Part shown: one piece after another, positions 21,245 through 33,700 of the stretch
Layout of the letters: each line of letters opens with the position of its first letter
Position numbering within the stretch: position 1 is the first letter of the stretch
Source of the DNA: Dryas octopetala
Taxonomy: Eukaryota > Streptophyta > Magnoliopsida > Rosales > Rosaceae
Direction: 5' to 3'
Assembly (NCBI GenBank): GCA_963921425.1
Contig: OY992837.1
Span: forward strand, 8,653,896-8,717,895
Length of the DNA stretch: 64,000 nt
Made by a program: the position numbers and the translations under genes
Notes under the pieces: model-generated
Databases searched by the model: none
What the model was told of the DNA's origin: nothing
What the model saw: the letters and a program-made list of their open reading frames with translations, nothing else

Positions 21245-23185
21245 ATGGGTGGTGTCTCGGAGTGTGATCAGATGATCTCCCATGGTGAGGTCGAATCGGC
21301 AATGCAGTCGACAGAGCAACAGGCCAAGAACAACCACTTGTTCTCGTCCTTGGGCAGACAATCTTCAATCTACTCTCTGACGCTCGATGAGTTCCAACAC
21401 ACCCTTTGCGAGGGGGGCAAGAACTTTGGCTCCATGAACATGGATGAGTTCCTCACCAGCATTTGGACCGCCGAAGAAAACCAGGCCATCAACTCATCCA
21501 CCCACACCAACAACAATAATATTGTCATTGGCAACATACTAAGCGAGCTGGGGGCGGAGAAGAAGGGCGGAATAGCCAAGCAACCCAGCCTGCCGCGTCA
21601 GGGTTCGCTCACGCTTCCGCCCCCGCTGTGTCGGAAGACGGTGGATGAGGTTTGGTCCCAAATACACAGAGGGGAGCAAAAACCCAATAATGTTCAAAAT
21701 TCCGACTTTGCCCCTCGCCAGCTCACTTTTGGGCAGATGACATTGGAGGATTTCTTGGTAAAAGCAGGGGTAGTTCGGGAACCGGATTCCCTTTTGGAGG
21801 GGGCGCCGCCTCCTCAGCCACCCCAACAGCAGCAGCAGTATGGCATGTACCAGAACAGCAACCCCGCAGTGGGGCCCGGTTTTGTCAATAGGCCTGTGAT
21901 GGGATTGGGGGCTGCTGCTGCTGCTGCTAGTACTAGTACTGCTGCTGCTGCCATTCCCAATTTTCAAACTATGCCGCCGCAGAGTGCCGTCACCGGCGGC
22001 GAGTCATCTGGGTATGCTGCAAATGGTAAGAGGAATGGGGCGTACCCGGCTGCGCCGCCACAGGCGGTTTGTATTGGTGGGAGAGTGGTGAATGGCGGCG
22101 GGGGCGGATATGGGGCGGCGCAGCCAATTGGGATGGCGGCACCGGTGAGTCCGGTGTCGTCGGACGGGATGTGTGGTAGTCAGGTTGAGAACAATGGGGG
22201 CCAATTTGGATTGGACATGGGTGGTGGTGGACTCAGGGGAAGGAAGAGGATTTTGGATGGTCCGGTGGAGAAGGTGGTGGAGAGGAGGCAGAGAAGGATG
22301 ATTAAGAACAGAGAGTCTGCAGCAAGGTCTAGAGCCAGGAAACAGGTACAATTTATTTTAATTGTGGTTAATTATTACAATGTTTAACAGCTGGTAGCTG
22401 ATATAATTCAACTTCTTCTTATTTGTTCCATTGTGCTTTTACAGGCATACACATATGAATTGGAATCAGAATTGAACCAGTTAAGAGAAGAGAATGCACA
22501 CCTTAAACAGGCCCTGGTAATGACATCAGAAACATTTCCATGTGTCAAAAGCTTCTCTGTTTTCATATATACCACATTCGCTAACCACATGATTTGATAG
22601 TTGATTTGTATTTATTACATGGATTATTTTGATCAACTGTTAATTAACACATCTTTGGCTAGTTAAAGTGATTTAAGAATATGATTTCTCTAGCGTTACT
22701 CATGGTGCTAACTTACTGATCATCGGGTTAACTTGAACAGGCCGAGCTTGAGAGGAAACGAAAGCAACAGGTAAATCTTGTAGTTTCTCTCTTATATATA
22801 GCATTTTGCAATGCATGAGTAAATGCTTTTTCATAACTTTGAGGTCTGTATTAATTTGGAGTGGAGGCTGTGAAACAAATTTCACAAAGATATGGATAAT
22901 ATTAATAGCCCTGTGTCTGTCACAGACTCACAGATGAAATTGATGTTTAATTGGTTCCAATATAAATCTAGCTACATCCAAATTATACATCACTAACAAT
23001 GACATCATATACCCAGCAAAGGCCTTGCATTATTCTGAGTTTTAACTTTTTGGTTTTTGTTTTTGTTTTAATTCAAATCCCTTTTGCAGTACTTTGAGGA
23101 AATGAAAGTGCAAGCTCAAACCAAAGCCCAGAAAACTAAGGAGAAGCTGTGGGTGATGATGAGGAGTCGCAGTGGTCCTTTGTGA
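21245..23185 (+). CDS. ABI5: ABI5-like bZIP transcription factor (group A), 4 exons, 432 aa
   Basis: Exons 21245-22345, 22445-22516, 22741-22770 and 23090-23185 join in frame at GT-AG introns, giving 1299 bp. The protein binds ABRE promoter elements and mediates abscisic acid responses in seeds and seedlings. The conserved C1 region (LGRQSSIYSLTLDEF, residues 36-50, then NMDEFL), C2 (LPRQGSLTLP, 116-125) and C3 (TLEDFLVKAGVV, 166-177) contain RxxS sites of the kind phosphorylated by SnRK2 kinases. The basic region has NRESAARSR at 355-363, and the leucine zipper crosses exons 2-4. A Gln run and two Ala runs lie in the linker. The C3-bZIP linker and the block just before the basic region resemble ABI5 more than ABF/AREB proteins, and the length is close to Arabidopsis ABI5. 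The C4 tail ends RSRSGPL. Orthology to ABI5 is probable; DPBF paralogy cannot be excluded. Confidence 0.92.
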
Positions 23186-23690
23186 AGCAAAGCAGAGATG
23201 GTAAATGCAAATTAACATATTTGTATGTTTTTTATTTCTTAAATTGGAAGGGTCAAACTTTTGAGTTAATACTAATCCTAACTTATTTTTGAGTCGCCCT
23301 ATGTGGACGATTTATATTATTTTCTAAACATATTAGATTCCTTACTTAAAAGAAGAACCTTCATATGTGCACAGCTCGATCATTGAGAAATAGAATTGAA
23401 GCATGCACCCACCATGAGATGAAACAGTGGAAGCTCAGCCAAATGCTGAAAATGGCTAAAATGCATGTGAAGCAAACATGGGAGTCGAATGTGATCGCCT
23501 AAGATGATCGATATGACCATGAGATCATATGCATTGAAGAATTAGTAGTGGAAATGAATGTATAAAATCCAGTTGAGCATCAAATGAGAGATGCATATGT
23601 TTGTATTCTTATGTTAGACACAGTGGTGCCCAAGTATGCTTTAGTTTTTGTATATTTCAAGTTAATTATTAAATTTTTTCGATTGAAGTC
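23186..23690 (+). other. 3' UTR of the ABI5-like gene, possibly spliced
   Basis: A donor-like gagatggtaaatg at about 23201 and an acceptor-like tgtgcacag at about 23373 could mark a 3'-UTR intron. No further coding sequence is present. Confidence 0.3.
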
Positions 23691-25570
23691 TCCTAGCTAG
23701 AATAGTGAATATTATCATTAAATTAATTTTAAAAAATTCTTTACAATGCTTATAATATGCTAGCTGATCCAAAATGGGCTTCTTTTCAATATGGGCCTTG
23801 AAAGTAATTTTGGAACTGTACAGGACCTGGCTCACAACCTTGTTTCAGAATTCAGATGATCTTGTTGAATCTGTGCTGAAATATTTTTCTACTGAGAAAA
23901 TCTGTTTGCAAGTCATTCATTTGGCCATGATTTTATCCTCAAATGAGTTTCAAATTCTCACTAGAATCACTCAAGCTACAGGGGCTGCACCCTAGACCAA
24001 AGGTCAGGGGTATTTCAAAATAAAATTGGTATTTAGTTTTGCTGCAATTGATATGCAAGTCATATACCGTTGAAAACCTCATAATGGGTGTGAGAAATTT
24101 CGATCTTGTATGAAAATTGTCAACTATGAAATAACCCACGTCAAAATCCCAAAGCCCAAAGCAAAATACGAATGCCCATTACAATATTAACCAATATGTT
24201 CGTCCTTCATGTTTGTCTCTGACTAGATGGAAGATTGGAACAAAGGAGATCTATGACACAAGTATAGCTGTGCAGAACCCCAAATAAATATAGTAGAACT
24301 CCTTCATGCTTCATACGTCTGTTGCACTTCTTAAAATTCTTGGGGAAAATGTTGGATTTGTAATGGCTTTTGGTATTTATAAGAATTATTTATAATTATA
24401 CTCCTTGAAATTTATCGTATTTTCACATACACTCCTTAAAATTTTTAAAATTACACACATCTTCTGAGGTTTCAAAGCATGAATATATGAGTTCTACTTA
24501 AGAGTTTTACCATTACAAATCCACAACAATCCACTAAACTCCATCAATATTTAATGAATTCCATTAATATTAGCCACTTTTTAAATCCCACTAGATTTTG
24601 ATAGATTTAAACAAAAAAAATCCTAATTAAATCCAGCAGATCTTGATAGATTGTTTTAGAATCCAAATTGAATGCACCTAGAATTTTGAAATCTTTCAAA
24701 TTTTTTTAAAATTCAAATTGTAGACACCTCTTGCTTAATGACTATGTATATAGTGTAGATATAATATTGTAAATGCAGATATAAATTGCAGCTGTAGATA
24801 TAGTTGCGCTTCAATTACAGTGCCGAGTGCTTAGCAAGAAGCATCGATTGTTTGACGTTGTTCTTTTTTTGTGGTGGAACGTGATAAGACAAACGACTGT
24901 CTTTATAAGTAATTAATTAGTGGTTTGTCACTTATATATTGTCAACGGACCCTTATTTTATGGTTTCTTTGGACCTTCATTTTTCGGGTTGGCTTGTCTT
25001 ATGTGTCTGTATGCCTTGCTTATGTTTATGTTTGACCCGGTCTTACCTTTCCTGTAATGAAATTTTTCAGACAGAAAAAAAATAGGGTTCTTTAATTAGA
25101 AGTTCAAAATGAGAAAAAAAAGTTAAGTTAAACTCCAGCCGGTCGAAAACTTAAATAGAAACTCAAACTGTCTACTGAACGCTCGACAGACTCACCGATC
25201 GCTTGGAGATGCCTTGCCAAATGTTCGGCGGGCATTTGCTTGTGCATCTGCAAGCAAAACCCTACGCTCGGTAATGTAAGTTTTCTTCTCTGCATCTGCG
25301 TACACGAACAAATTAGGTTATAACTTAATTTTTTATTTACCTAAATTTTCAATTAAAATTTTTTTAAAAACTAAATTTATGAGTAATTTATTAAAAAACA
25401 AGAATAAGTAAATATTATAACATTCTAGGTTTGAGATTTTCAAGGAGATTAAATTTTTTGCAATTATAAACCCGAGTCAAACTTTCGTGGATAACCTCAA
25501 AAGTGCCGGAAGTAATTTTCAAAAATACACAAGCTAAAAATGAAGGTGCATTTATAAATAAGCACACTCT
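23691..25570. other. Intergenic region
   Basis: No gene is recognised. The stretch 24835-25085 ends in an A run after a transcribed-looking sequence and may be a LINE 3' end, but no coding part or target duplication was found. Confidence 0.5.
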
Positions 25571-25576
25571 CTAATC

Positions 25577-25587
25577 CTTATAAATAC
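25577..25587 (+). promoter_or_regulatory. TATA box of the first NHL gene
   Basis: ccttataaata followed by aaatgcaccatgtc-type sequence lies about 230 bp before the ATG. A related block precedes the pseudogene at 49207. Confidence 0.45.
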
Positions 25588-25817
25588 CATGAAAATGCAC
25601 CATGTCTAGCACCTCCACCTTGATAACCTCATCGATCACTCCGGTGACCAGCCCTCTTCTGTCCTGCTGGAGGTTAGTGATTCTTAAGCTACATCAAGGT
25701 CAAAGCTTTGAGGGTTCGGTTCTAGTGTGCCAAAAAGAAACTAATTAACAATAATAATAAAAGCTCGATCAAATCTCTTTCCCCTCTCTCCGGCCGGAAC
25801 TCTATTATTTATCAACC

Positions 25818-26372
25818 ATGTTGGCTAGGAAGATCTGCCTCATTTCTTGCTGCGTCTATATGGTGGTAGCCGGCGCCGCAGGCATCGCCGCCTATTTTGT
25901 GTTTCGCAACATTGCCAAAGGTATGTTGCCGGAGTACAAGGTGACCGAGGCCTCGCTGAGCCAGTTCAACATGACAAGCAAAGACACCCTCGACTACAAC
26001 CTAGCCCTCAAAATGACCGTCGAGAATAACAACAAATATGCCGACATAAATTTCGAGAGATTCGACGCTGTTCCCTCGTACAAGAAGCAGGACTTAAACA
26101 GTGTTAACTTGGGGCCGTTCGACGTAGAGAAGAAGGGTACGCATGCAATGAGTCCGGTGTTCAAGGGCCAGAAAACAGTGTCGCTTGGTGAAGATGAGGT
26201 CTCGGAGATCAAGAGCTGTACGGAATTCCAAATCCTTTTGAAGATCGATGTGAGGTATTCGAGCAAGGCTGGTAAGGAGGATGTTAAGGATGAGTTCCAA
26301 GTGGAATGTGATTTGAAGGTTCCTTTGAATTCAGGAGGAACATTTGAGGAGACTAAGTGCAAGAAGGTCTAG
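25818..26372 (+). CDS. NDR1/HIN1-like (NHL) LEA_2 membrane protein, divergent member, 184 aa
   Basis: It is a small protein with one N-terminal transmembrane segment (about residues 10-30) and a LEA_2-type beta domain (about 45-165), single exon. The family anchors at the plasma membrane, with the domain usually on the outer face. Some members (NDR1, NHL3, NHL10) act in defence and stress signalling. The conserved block YKVTEASLSQFN and the following DYNLALKMTVENNN match the family, but the usual NPN motif is replaced by NNN and the domain is shorter than in the neighbouring copies. The C-terminus ends ETKCKKV. It groups with the pseudogene at 49207 (similar tail and promoter), not with the other copies. 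Specific function unknown. Confidence 0.88.
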   Translation: MLARKICLISCCVYMVVAGAAGIAAYFVFRNIAKGMLPEYKVTEASLSQFNMTSKDTLDYNLALKMTVENNNKYADINFERFDAVPSYKKQDLNSVNLGPFDVEKKGTHAMSPVFKGQKTVSLGEDEVSEIKSCTEFQILLKIDVRYSSKAGKEDVKDEFQVECDLKVPLNSGGTFEETKCKKV

Positions 26373-26756
26373 ATCGAGCTTGTTAGCTGTTAGCTTTCCC
26401 TACCTAGCTAGATCGATAGGAATTGTGTCTTTAATTAGTTTCTCAAATTATAATGGAAATGAATTTGAGAAGAAATAAATTTCTTAGACTTATAATCTGC
26501 AGATGATCTAGAAGAAAAATCCTGCTTTTATAGTCCCATCAGCAAGGCAACAATTAATCTTGTTTAAAGATTGGATCTAGCTCGTTATGTTTTCTGTTTT
26601 TTTTTTTTTTTTTTTTTTTTTTCCCCAGAGATCTCATCCTGATCTAAATTCTAATCCATATATATATGTCTGTCCTGAAGTCTAAAAGCCCCTAAAAACT
26701 TCACTATCTAGCTAAGAGTCTTAGATTCAATTTTTTTAATAATTAGTTTTTTCTAG

Positions 26757-26880
26757 CTCCGAGTGTGGGAGTACGTGTCAAAATCTTTACAGTATGGGTT
26801 GCATCGAAGGTTGGATCGAGTTGAGATTGGCCCCGTTAGTTTTCAAAGAGGCTAAGGCTAATTATTAAGGAGTAACAACA
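26757..26880 (+). pseudogene. 3'-end fragment of an NHL gene
   Basis: The stretch matches the last 75 coding bases and the start of the 3' UTR of the gene at 28757 (both contain gtcaaaatctttaca, gagttgagattgg and ttaaggagtaa). Upstream coding sequence is absent. Confidence 0.75.
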
Positions 26881-26950
26881 AAACAATGGCCACCCTCTCA
26901 CCGAAGAGCACTGCTAGATATTTCAAATTTGTGTCATATTTCAAATAATT

Positions 26951-27426
26951 AATACGGAATTAACATCAACACCCGAAACCCTAACAGGGGGGTCGGCATA
27001 TACTACCGTCGCATCCAAGTCATTGCCAACTACGGAAAGAAGAGGTTCGCTATGGTAACCTTGACTCATCCAACGACCCCGTTTTACCAAGGCCACAAGA
27101 ACACCACCATTTTGAACAATATATGTACTTCTCCAAGGGCAGCAGTTGGTGAAGTTTGGAAAACGTGAGATTTCCCAGTTGAACAAGGAGACTGCTGCTG
27201 GGGTTTACAGCATTAATGTAACGATCCGCCTTCGGATGACAACCAGGGTCGGCAAGTTGAAGACAAGGCATTTCGGGCTTAACCCAGGCAAGATCCACTA
27301 CTGCAAGCTGAAGTTTCCTTTGACTCGTAGTAGTTTTAATCAAACATCAGGTACTGTGAGTGGTTTCAAGACTACTAAGTGTGGCCATCATAATCATCAT
27401 TATCATCATCATCATGGACGGTGGTG
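26951..27426 (+). pseudogene. 5'-truncated, frameshifted NHL copy
   Basis: It begins inside the LEA_2 domain at the RNPN motif and lacks the N-terminus and membrane segment. The early part reads YYRRIQVIANYGKKRFAM and the later part ETAAGVYSI in another frame. Compared with the intact copy at 53042, extra bases near 27115-27135 break the frame. The 3' end has gained a CAT microsatellite that would encode a His-rich tail. Confidence 0.85.
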
Positions 27427-28640
27427 ATGGAAGGGCAGTCCAGGGAATTGTAGAAGTTGGGGGTCTTCTCTAAATTGTTGGCCGGGTGGCGGTGGCATTA
27501 GAGAAAGAGGGAGATGAGATCATTAAAAATTAAAATGTACTACTCACATATGTTAATTTGTACTCATACAAGCTAGCTACTATAATTTCTAAAGGCAAAC
27601 TCTGTTACTCTGCTACTATAATTTTTGATTGATACATTTTTACTTTTTCTTTTGGGTTTGGAATAAAACATTAACTTTAGTACCAAAATATAATTGTGGA
27701 AATTACTTGAGTACAGTGTACGCCCAAAACTCTAGTACAACTAGCCCGTGAGTATATATATATTTTTTTGGGTCATGAAAATACTTTCATTAAGCCCAAA
27801 GGCAAGTGATAAGTACAATAATCATATAGTTGAGCCAAGAGGCCCAAGACAATGAATGGAAATACATAAGGAAACAAGAAACAAGCTGCCAACTTCAAAG
27901 GGCCCAAAGCACGGCCCAAACAAAAATAATCCCCAAGCATCCACACACTAGAACAACACCACCACTGGTACAATCCTGTTTACAAATAAAAACATACAGT
28001 CATTTGAGATCCCTAGCATTATTATTCTTAAATCCCAAACCCTAAACTATTACGTACACTGCCTCCTTCTTAACCCCTCTCCTTGGTATATAATTAAGTT
28101 ACTACTCCTGAGGCTTCACTAGTGACTGTTGAGATTATATTTCAAACCGAGAATATAAAACTTTGATATACATAATATCTTAGTGTACCTCTTTTATCAT
28201 TGTCAATTAATTTTAAATTTGATATATATCAAATTCAAAACTAATTGATGCCCTAATTTTTATAATGAGTGTTTAATGTTCTACGTACCTGACGATGTTG
28301 AGGGGGCTAATTAATTAAGTTCTCACAATTTTGTGGGTCAGCTCATTGTAAGAGACCCCATAGGTTATAGCACCGGCCCCATGAAAGAATATATTAATAT
28401 ATTTTTCCTAAATCACATATCTGTAGCTAGCATTGACGTACATCGATATAATTCAACATATAAAAGCCTTAATATTTCTATATATATTACATATTTTAAC
28501 TTCTTTTTTTCGTTGAAATCCTTTTTGCACTATTCATGGAAATGAAGATGAAAGTTCTTCAAGTCAATGACTTTGGAAGGTAACAGGAAGCACGTATGCC
28601 TTTATTGTCAATGGCCGACTTTGGGAAGTTCCCAAGTGCC
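27427..28640. other. Intergenic region between NHL copies
   Basis: No gene is recognised. A segment at about 27764-27990 starts with a T run followed by a sequence resembling a reversed LINE 3' end (gggtcatgaaaatactttcatt); this is weak. Confidence 0.5.
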
Positions 28641-28674
28641 TTCAAATATCTGAGTGTTTGTCAAACCTTCATAG

Positions 28675-28685
28675 CTTATATAAAC
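28675..28685 (+). promoter_or_regulatory. TATA box of the NHL gene at 28757
   Basis: cttatataaac lies about 75 bp before the ATG, a usual distance for a plant TATA box with a short leader. Confidence 0.6.
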
Positions 28686-28756
28686 AGACACACATACCAA
28701 ACCCCACTATATTCTTCCACATCATAAAATGTAATTCTCTCTAATTATAATCAGTC

Positions 28757-29461
28757 ATGTTTGGATTTAACCACAACCAAAACCGTGGCCGCAGCCGCAG
28801 CTGGAGCTGGTGCAGCTTCAAATGCTTCTTCTGGATCTTCTACTACGCCATCCTCCTCTTCATCATCTTCATCTTCTCCGTCATCATCTTCTACTTCATC
28901 TTCAAACCTAAGGAGCTCGAATTCACAGTCACCGACGCCTCCCTCACCCAATTCAACTTCAACCCCGCCAACAAGACCCTCCACTACAACTTAGCCCTCA
29001 ACGTCTCCGTTCGAAACCCTAACAAAAAGGCCGGCGTGTACTACAGCCGAGTCCAGGCCATTGCCAACTACGGCAAGAAGAGGTTCGCCCTAGCGAACTT
29101 CAGTTCCACTCCGTTCTACCAAGGCCACAAAAACACGAGTGCTATTCGTGCTGTGTTGGAAGGGCAGCAAGTGGTGGTGCTCGGAGAAAAGGAGGTTTCC
29201 AAGTTTAATTCAGAAACCAGTGCCGGGGTTTACAGTATTGATGTGAAGCTGGGGCTTCGTATAAAGGCCAGGTATGGGAAGATCAAGACTAGGTATTTTA
29301 AGCCTCCCAAGGTGGACTGCCAGCTGAAGCTTCCTTTGAGTAGTTCTAATGGAACATCTGTGGCTGGTGCTAAGTTTAATGCCACCGAGTGTGGGAGGGT
29401 CAAAATCTTTACAATCTCGGTTGGAGTTGAGATTGGTCCTGTTAGTTTTGAAACCGGATAA
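28757..29461 (+). CDS. NHL (NDR1/HIN1-like) LEA_2 membrane protein, 234 aa
   Basis: A single-exon gene. The N-terminus is Arg/Trp/Ser rich and is followed by an aromatic membrane segment (about residues 25-50) and the KELEFTV entry into the LEA_2 domain. The family core is complete: TDASLTQFNF, YNLALNVSVRNPNKK, YYSRVQAIANY, PFYQGHKNT, FNSETSAGVYSID. This is the NHL10/YLS9-like type, associated at the plasma membrane with pathogen and senescence responses. Relative to the copies downstream it has a longer N-terminus and a C-terminal extension of about 20 residues after TECG, whose DNA is shared with the fragment at 26757. The promoter has a TATA box and the shared array motif (about 28565). 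Confidence 0.92.
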   Translation: MFGFNHNQNRGRSRSWSWCSFKCFFWIFYYAILLFIIFIFSVIIFYFIFKPKELEFTVTDASLTQFNFNPANKTLHYNLALNVSVRNPNKKAGVYYSRVQAIANYGKKRFALANFSSTPFYQGHKNTSAIRAVLEGQQVVVLGEKEVSKFNSETSAGVYSIDVKLGLRIKARYGKIKTRYFKPPKVDCQLKLPLSSSNGTSVAGAKFNATECGRVKIFTISVGVEIGPVSFETG

Positions 29462-29880
29462 GGCCAATTTTTAAGGAGTAAAATGCTCATCCTCTCGCTT
29501 TATGTAAGTTTACTGTAAGTTTAATGATGGAACATGTGTGTAAGTCATATTTATACCCCATGTATATATGTACTACAATAAGGATCGGAAATGGACATGC
29601 TAGAGTGCTATAATGACATTGAATGCTATATCAATTAAAATATACATTATCATTTGTTTTATGTAGAAATTTCAATTACGAATTAGACTAATCACAATAG
29701 ATCTAACTAAAAAAGAAAAATTATAAATAAAATGATTTAAAAAAGAGATGCATGGGAATAGTCCTCATATGAATATGGCTGAGGGTTGAGACCGCAATCC
29801 CTATTATTATGATTGGATTGAGTAGGGTTTTCACGTTGGATTAATTTAAAAGAGAAAACAAGCAGAGTTTTTTTCTCTCT
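29462..29880. other. 3' flank and intergenic DNA
   Basis: It holds the 3' UTR of the NHL gene at 28757 and AT-rich sequence. No gene is seen. Confidence 0.6.
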
Positions 29881-30130
29881 CAACATCACCATTCGAAACC
29901 CCAACAAGAGGGTCGGCTTACCGTCGCATCCAAGTCATTGGCAACTATAGAAAGAAGCGGTTTGCTCTGGTCACTTTGACCAATTCGACCACACCACTTT
30001 ACTAGCTAGCGAGGGCCACAAATTAGAACACCACTGTTTTGCATTCAAGGGCAGTAATTGGTGGTGTTTGTGGAGCGTGAGATTTCCATGTTTAACTCGG
30101 AGACTGCTTCCGGGCCGGGGTTTACAGTAC
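29881..30130 (+). pseudogene. Internal fragment of an NHL gene
   Basis: It starts at the codons for an IRNPNKR-like motif and ends at the GVYS region. A small deletion removes the residues before the first YRRIQV, a stop follows the TPLY region, and insertions and deletions break the frame. Both ends of the gene are missing. Confidence 0.85.
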
Positions 30131-30419
30131 GGAAAACTAGATTTTAATTCTTAGATACGTTTAAGTTTAGATTAACACCTGGTGTAAGATCAAATATTGA
30201 CTCCGGTCCTTTGACTTTATATCCATGTGAGAATACATATTTCATATCATTTTTTTATATATAAAATTAGAATAACACTTATTTCCCATTAATAATGATC
30301 GAGTCTCTAATCTGATTTTATCAACTTAATTATAATAATATTGATAACCTTTATATAATTGTTGTAAAAACAGCCCAAGTTCGATGGATCGGTCTTAACC
30401 CAGTGCGTTGTGTGAAGTT

Positions 30420-30724
30420 TGATAAAGTTAACACTCAGCTGAAATCAAACTTGATGGCTTGAAGTTTTGAATTGTATTAAGAATCTTGAGAAGTGTTCTG
30501 TACAATAGGCTGCGGCTTAACACACAGCAAACAGAATATGATCTTTATATATGAAGTAATACAAGAAAAGCTAAAGAAGCTTTTGGTTTCACAGTTATCA
30601 ATGAGATAAGAGACTAGTGGTCCTCGTTTAAGGTTGTCCCTTGGCTGATGTAGATCATCCATGATCTTGGTCAACTTGTTCTGTTGGTGTCACGTGACTA
30701 GCCTTGGAGAGATGTTGGTTATTA
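30420..30724 (-). repeat. 3' LTR of the copia element
   Basis: 305 bp. It differs from the other LTR only at 30570 (G, versus C at 45920). On the minus strand it starts TAATAACC after the polypurine tract and ends TTATCA. Confidence 0.95.
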
Positions 30725-33700
30725 CCCCCCCGCAAGCTAATACTCGGGGAACGAGTGATTAGCTTGGAGCTGAGGCGATGGAAGTCGTATTTAAGAAGAG
30801 GTTTGGTGAAGATATCGGCAAGCTGTTCCTTGGAGGAGACATGGGAGACAGTGAGGGCGCGGTGGAGAACAAGTTCACGAACAAAGTGATAGTCGACCTC
30901 GATGTGCTTGGTGCGAGCATGGAATACAGGGTTAGTGGCGAGAGCGAGAGCACTGATGTTGTCACAAAGGATAAGTGGCGGCTGGGGAAGAGAGAACCGA
31001 AGATCACGCAAAAGGGAACATATCCAGACGAGTTCAGTGGCAGTGAGAGCAAGAGAACGATATTCAGACTCGGTGGAGGAGCGGGCGACGGTGGTCTGTT
31101 TCTTGGCACTCCAAGAGATAAGATTGTTGCCAAAATAGACACAAAAACCAGAGGTGGAACGGCGATCAATGGGGCAGCCAGCCCAATCGGCATCGGAGAA
31201 GGCAGTGAGAAGAGAGGAGCCTTTGGTAAAGGTGAGACCATGATCGGGAGTGGCTTTGAGATAGCGAAGGATGTGTTTGACGGCAGTGAGGTGGGTGGTA
31301 CGTGGACTGTGCATGTGCTGGCAGACTTGGTTGACCGAGAAAGCAATTTCAGGGCGTGTCCAAGTGAGGTATTGGAGAGCACCAACAATGGAGCGATAAG
31401 GGGTCGGCAAGAAGATCACCAGTGGTGGAATCAAGTTTGGTAGGTGAGGAGGGTGTGGAACAGGGCTTGGCGTGAAGCATAGAGGTTTTGGTGAGAAGAT
31501 CATGGATATATTTGGTTTGGGAAATGAAAAGAGAGGTTGTGGTGCGATGAAACTGGAGGCCAAGGAAATAATGAATGGGACCTAAGTTCTTCATTGAAAA
31601 ACGTTTGCTGAGAAGGGAGATGAGAAATTGGCAATGGGTGGAAGAGGTGCCAGTAATAAGGATGTCATCAACATAGACTAAAATGAAAGTGAGATGAGGA
31701 CCAATTTGAATGAAAAGAGAGGAATCAGCAGTGGAGGCTTGGAAGCCCATAGAGAGAAGAGAAAAAAAGAGCTCTTCATACCAGGCACGAGGGGCCTATT
31801 TAAGGCCATAGAGGGATTTGTGGAGTTTACAAACAAAGTGAGGCTTGGAGGGATCAGTGAAGCCAGGTGGCTGAGTCATGAACACATCTTCCCGAAGACG
31901 ACCATGGAGAAAGGCATTAGAAACATCCAATTGGGTGATGGACCAGTCAAACTGAACGGCAAGACAGAGGAGGATGCGAATAGTGGTGGGTTTTGCAACA
32001 GGGCTAAAGGTTTCGGTGTAATCAACTCCAGCTTGTTGGTGAAACCCCTTGGCAACGAGCCGAGCTTTGAAGCGATCCAAAGAGCCATCCGCATGGTATT
32101 TGATGCGGTAGACCCACTTACAACCAACCAAGTTTTGAGAGGGATGAGGAGGGACCAAGACCCAAGTATTGGTGGATTGAAGAGCAGTGATTTCATCCTG
32201 CATAGCCTGCTGCCACCGTTGGTCCTTGTTAGCTTGGGTGAAGGTGGTTGGGGTAGGGATGAAATCAGTGGTGGCAAGGGCACATTGGAAAGGATGAGGA
32301 GTGGGGTCATTGGGTGGCAGTGGGTTTTGGTAGTGGGTGGCAAGGGCACATTGGGTGGCAGTTTTGGAGCGAGTGAGCATAGGGTGAGTATTGGTAGTGG
32401 GTTTGGAGGATTGGGATGTGGGCGGAGGTGGAGAGATGTGGAGAGGAATACTGAGGGCAGAGGCAATGGATGGGAGATTATGAGCAGAGGTGGGTGCGGA
32501 TGGTGGGGAAGAGGAGTGTGGCGTAGTGATATCGGAAGAGGAAGGAGAGGGAGAGTGGGGAGTGGTGGGAGGTGGGGAAGGTAAAGGTAGAAGAGGTTGA
32601 GAGAGTGAGTTGGAGGAAGCAGAAGATGTTACTGTGTGGGAAGGTGGGTTGTGAAAAGGGAAGGTGTGTTCATCAAATGTGACATGTCTGGAGGTGTACA
32701 CATGCTTAGTAATGGGGTCATAGCATCTGTAGCCTTTATGTTGAATGCCATAGCCAATGAATACACAGGGTCTGCTCCGAAAGGCAAGTTTGTGTTTAGT
32801 ATAGGGCCTTAACCAAGGATAGCAGGCACATCCATAAGCTTTCAAAAAAGTATAGTCGGGTTCACAATGAAAGAGCTTTTGAAGAGGAGAGGTTTTTAGA
32901 GTGATGGAGGGTGTTCTATTGATGAGATAGACAGCAGTTTGTACGGTTTCAACCCAGAATTCCAAAGGGAGATTGGATTGAGCAAGAAGGGTTCGGGTGA
33001 GCTCAATGAGATGGCGGTGCTTTCGTTCAGCCAATCCATTTTGCTCTGGAGTGTGGGGGCAAGAGAACTGTTGGGTGATTCCATTGAGTTTGAGAAAGGA
33101 TTGGAAAGAAGTGCTGGTATACTCTCCACCATTATCACAGCGAAGGGCCTTGATTTTTTGATCAAACAGTTTTTCAACATGAGTTTTGAAGAGCTTAAAG
33201 GCAGTGAATGTATCAGACTTGCAATGGAGAGGATAAAGCCAACAGTAACGAGACCAATCATCAACAAAAATAACATAATATTTAAAACCAGACATTGATG
33301 CAACAGGAGCTGGCCCCCATAAATCCTAGTGGATTAGTTCCAAAGGGGAATTAGAAATACAATGAGATTTAAAAAATGGAAGCTTAGACTGTTTGCCTAA
33401 TCGACAACAAGAACAAAAGGATAACTGCTTCAATGAACCAGACATGTTTAACTTGTTCTTGGACAAAAGATGCTGAAGCACTTGAGGAGAGGGGTGCCCT
33501 AGGCGTTGGTGCCATAAGTCTGGAGAGGCTTTGGTACTAAAACATGAGATGCGGTGAGAAAGTGGTTGGTGTTGAAATTGGATGGGATAGAGATCACCCT
33601 CAGTAGGGCCTTGATAGAGTATTCTCCCTGTGAGAATGTCCTTGATAATGCAGGAAAGAGGAGTGAAGATTAGATAACAATTATTGTCAGTTACAAAACG

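Noticed and set aside
25665..25745. SINE-like block before the first NHL gene
   Set aside because: gagggttcggttct is only a loose box B match, with no duplication found, so it was left out.
27764..27990. Reversed LINE 3' end
   Set aside because: Only a T run and short composition-like similarity; no RT coding part or target duplication.
31694..32584. 296-codon plus-strand ORF rich in Gly and Arg
   Set aside because: It is the antisense shadow of the copia pol region, which is clearly identified on the minus strand.
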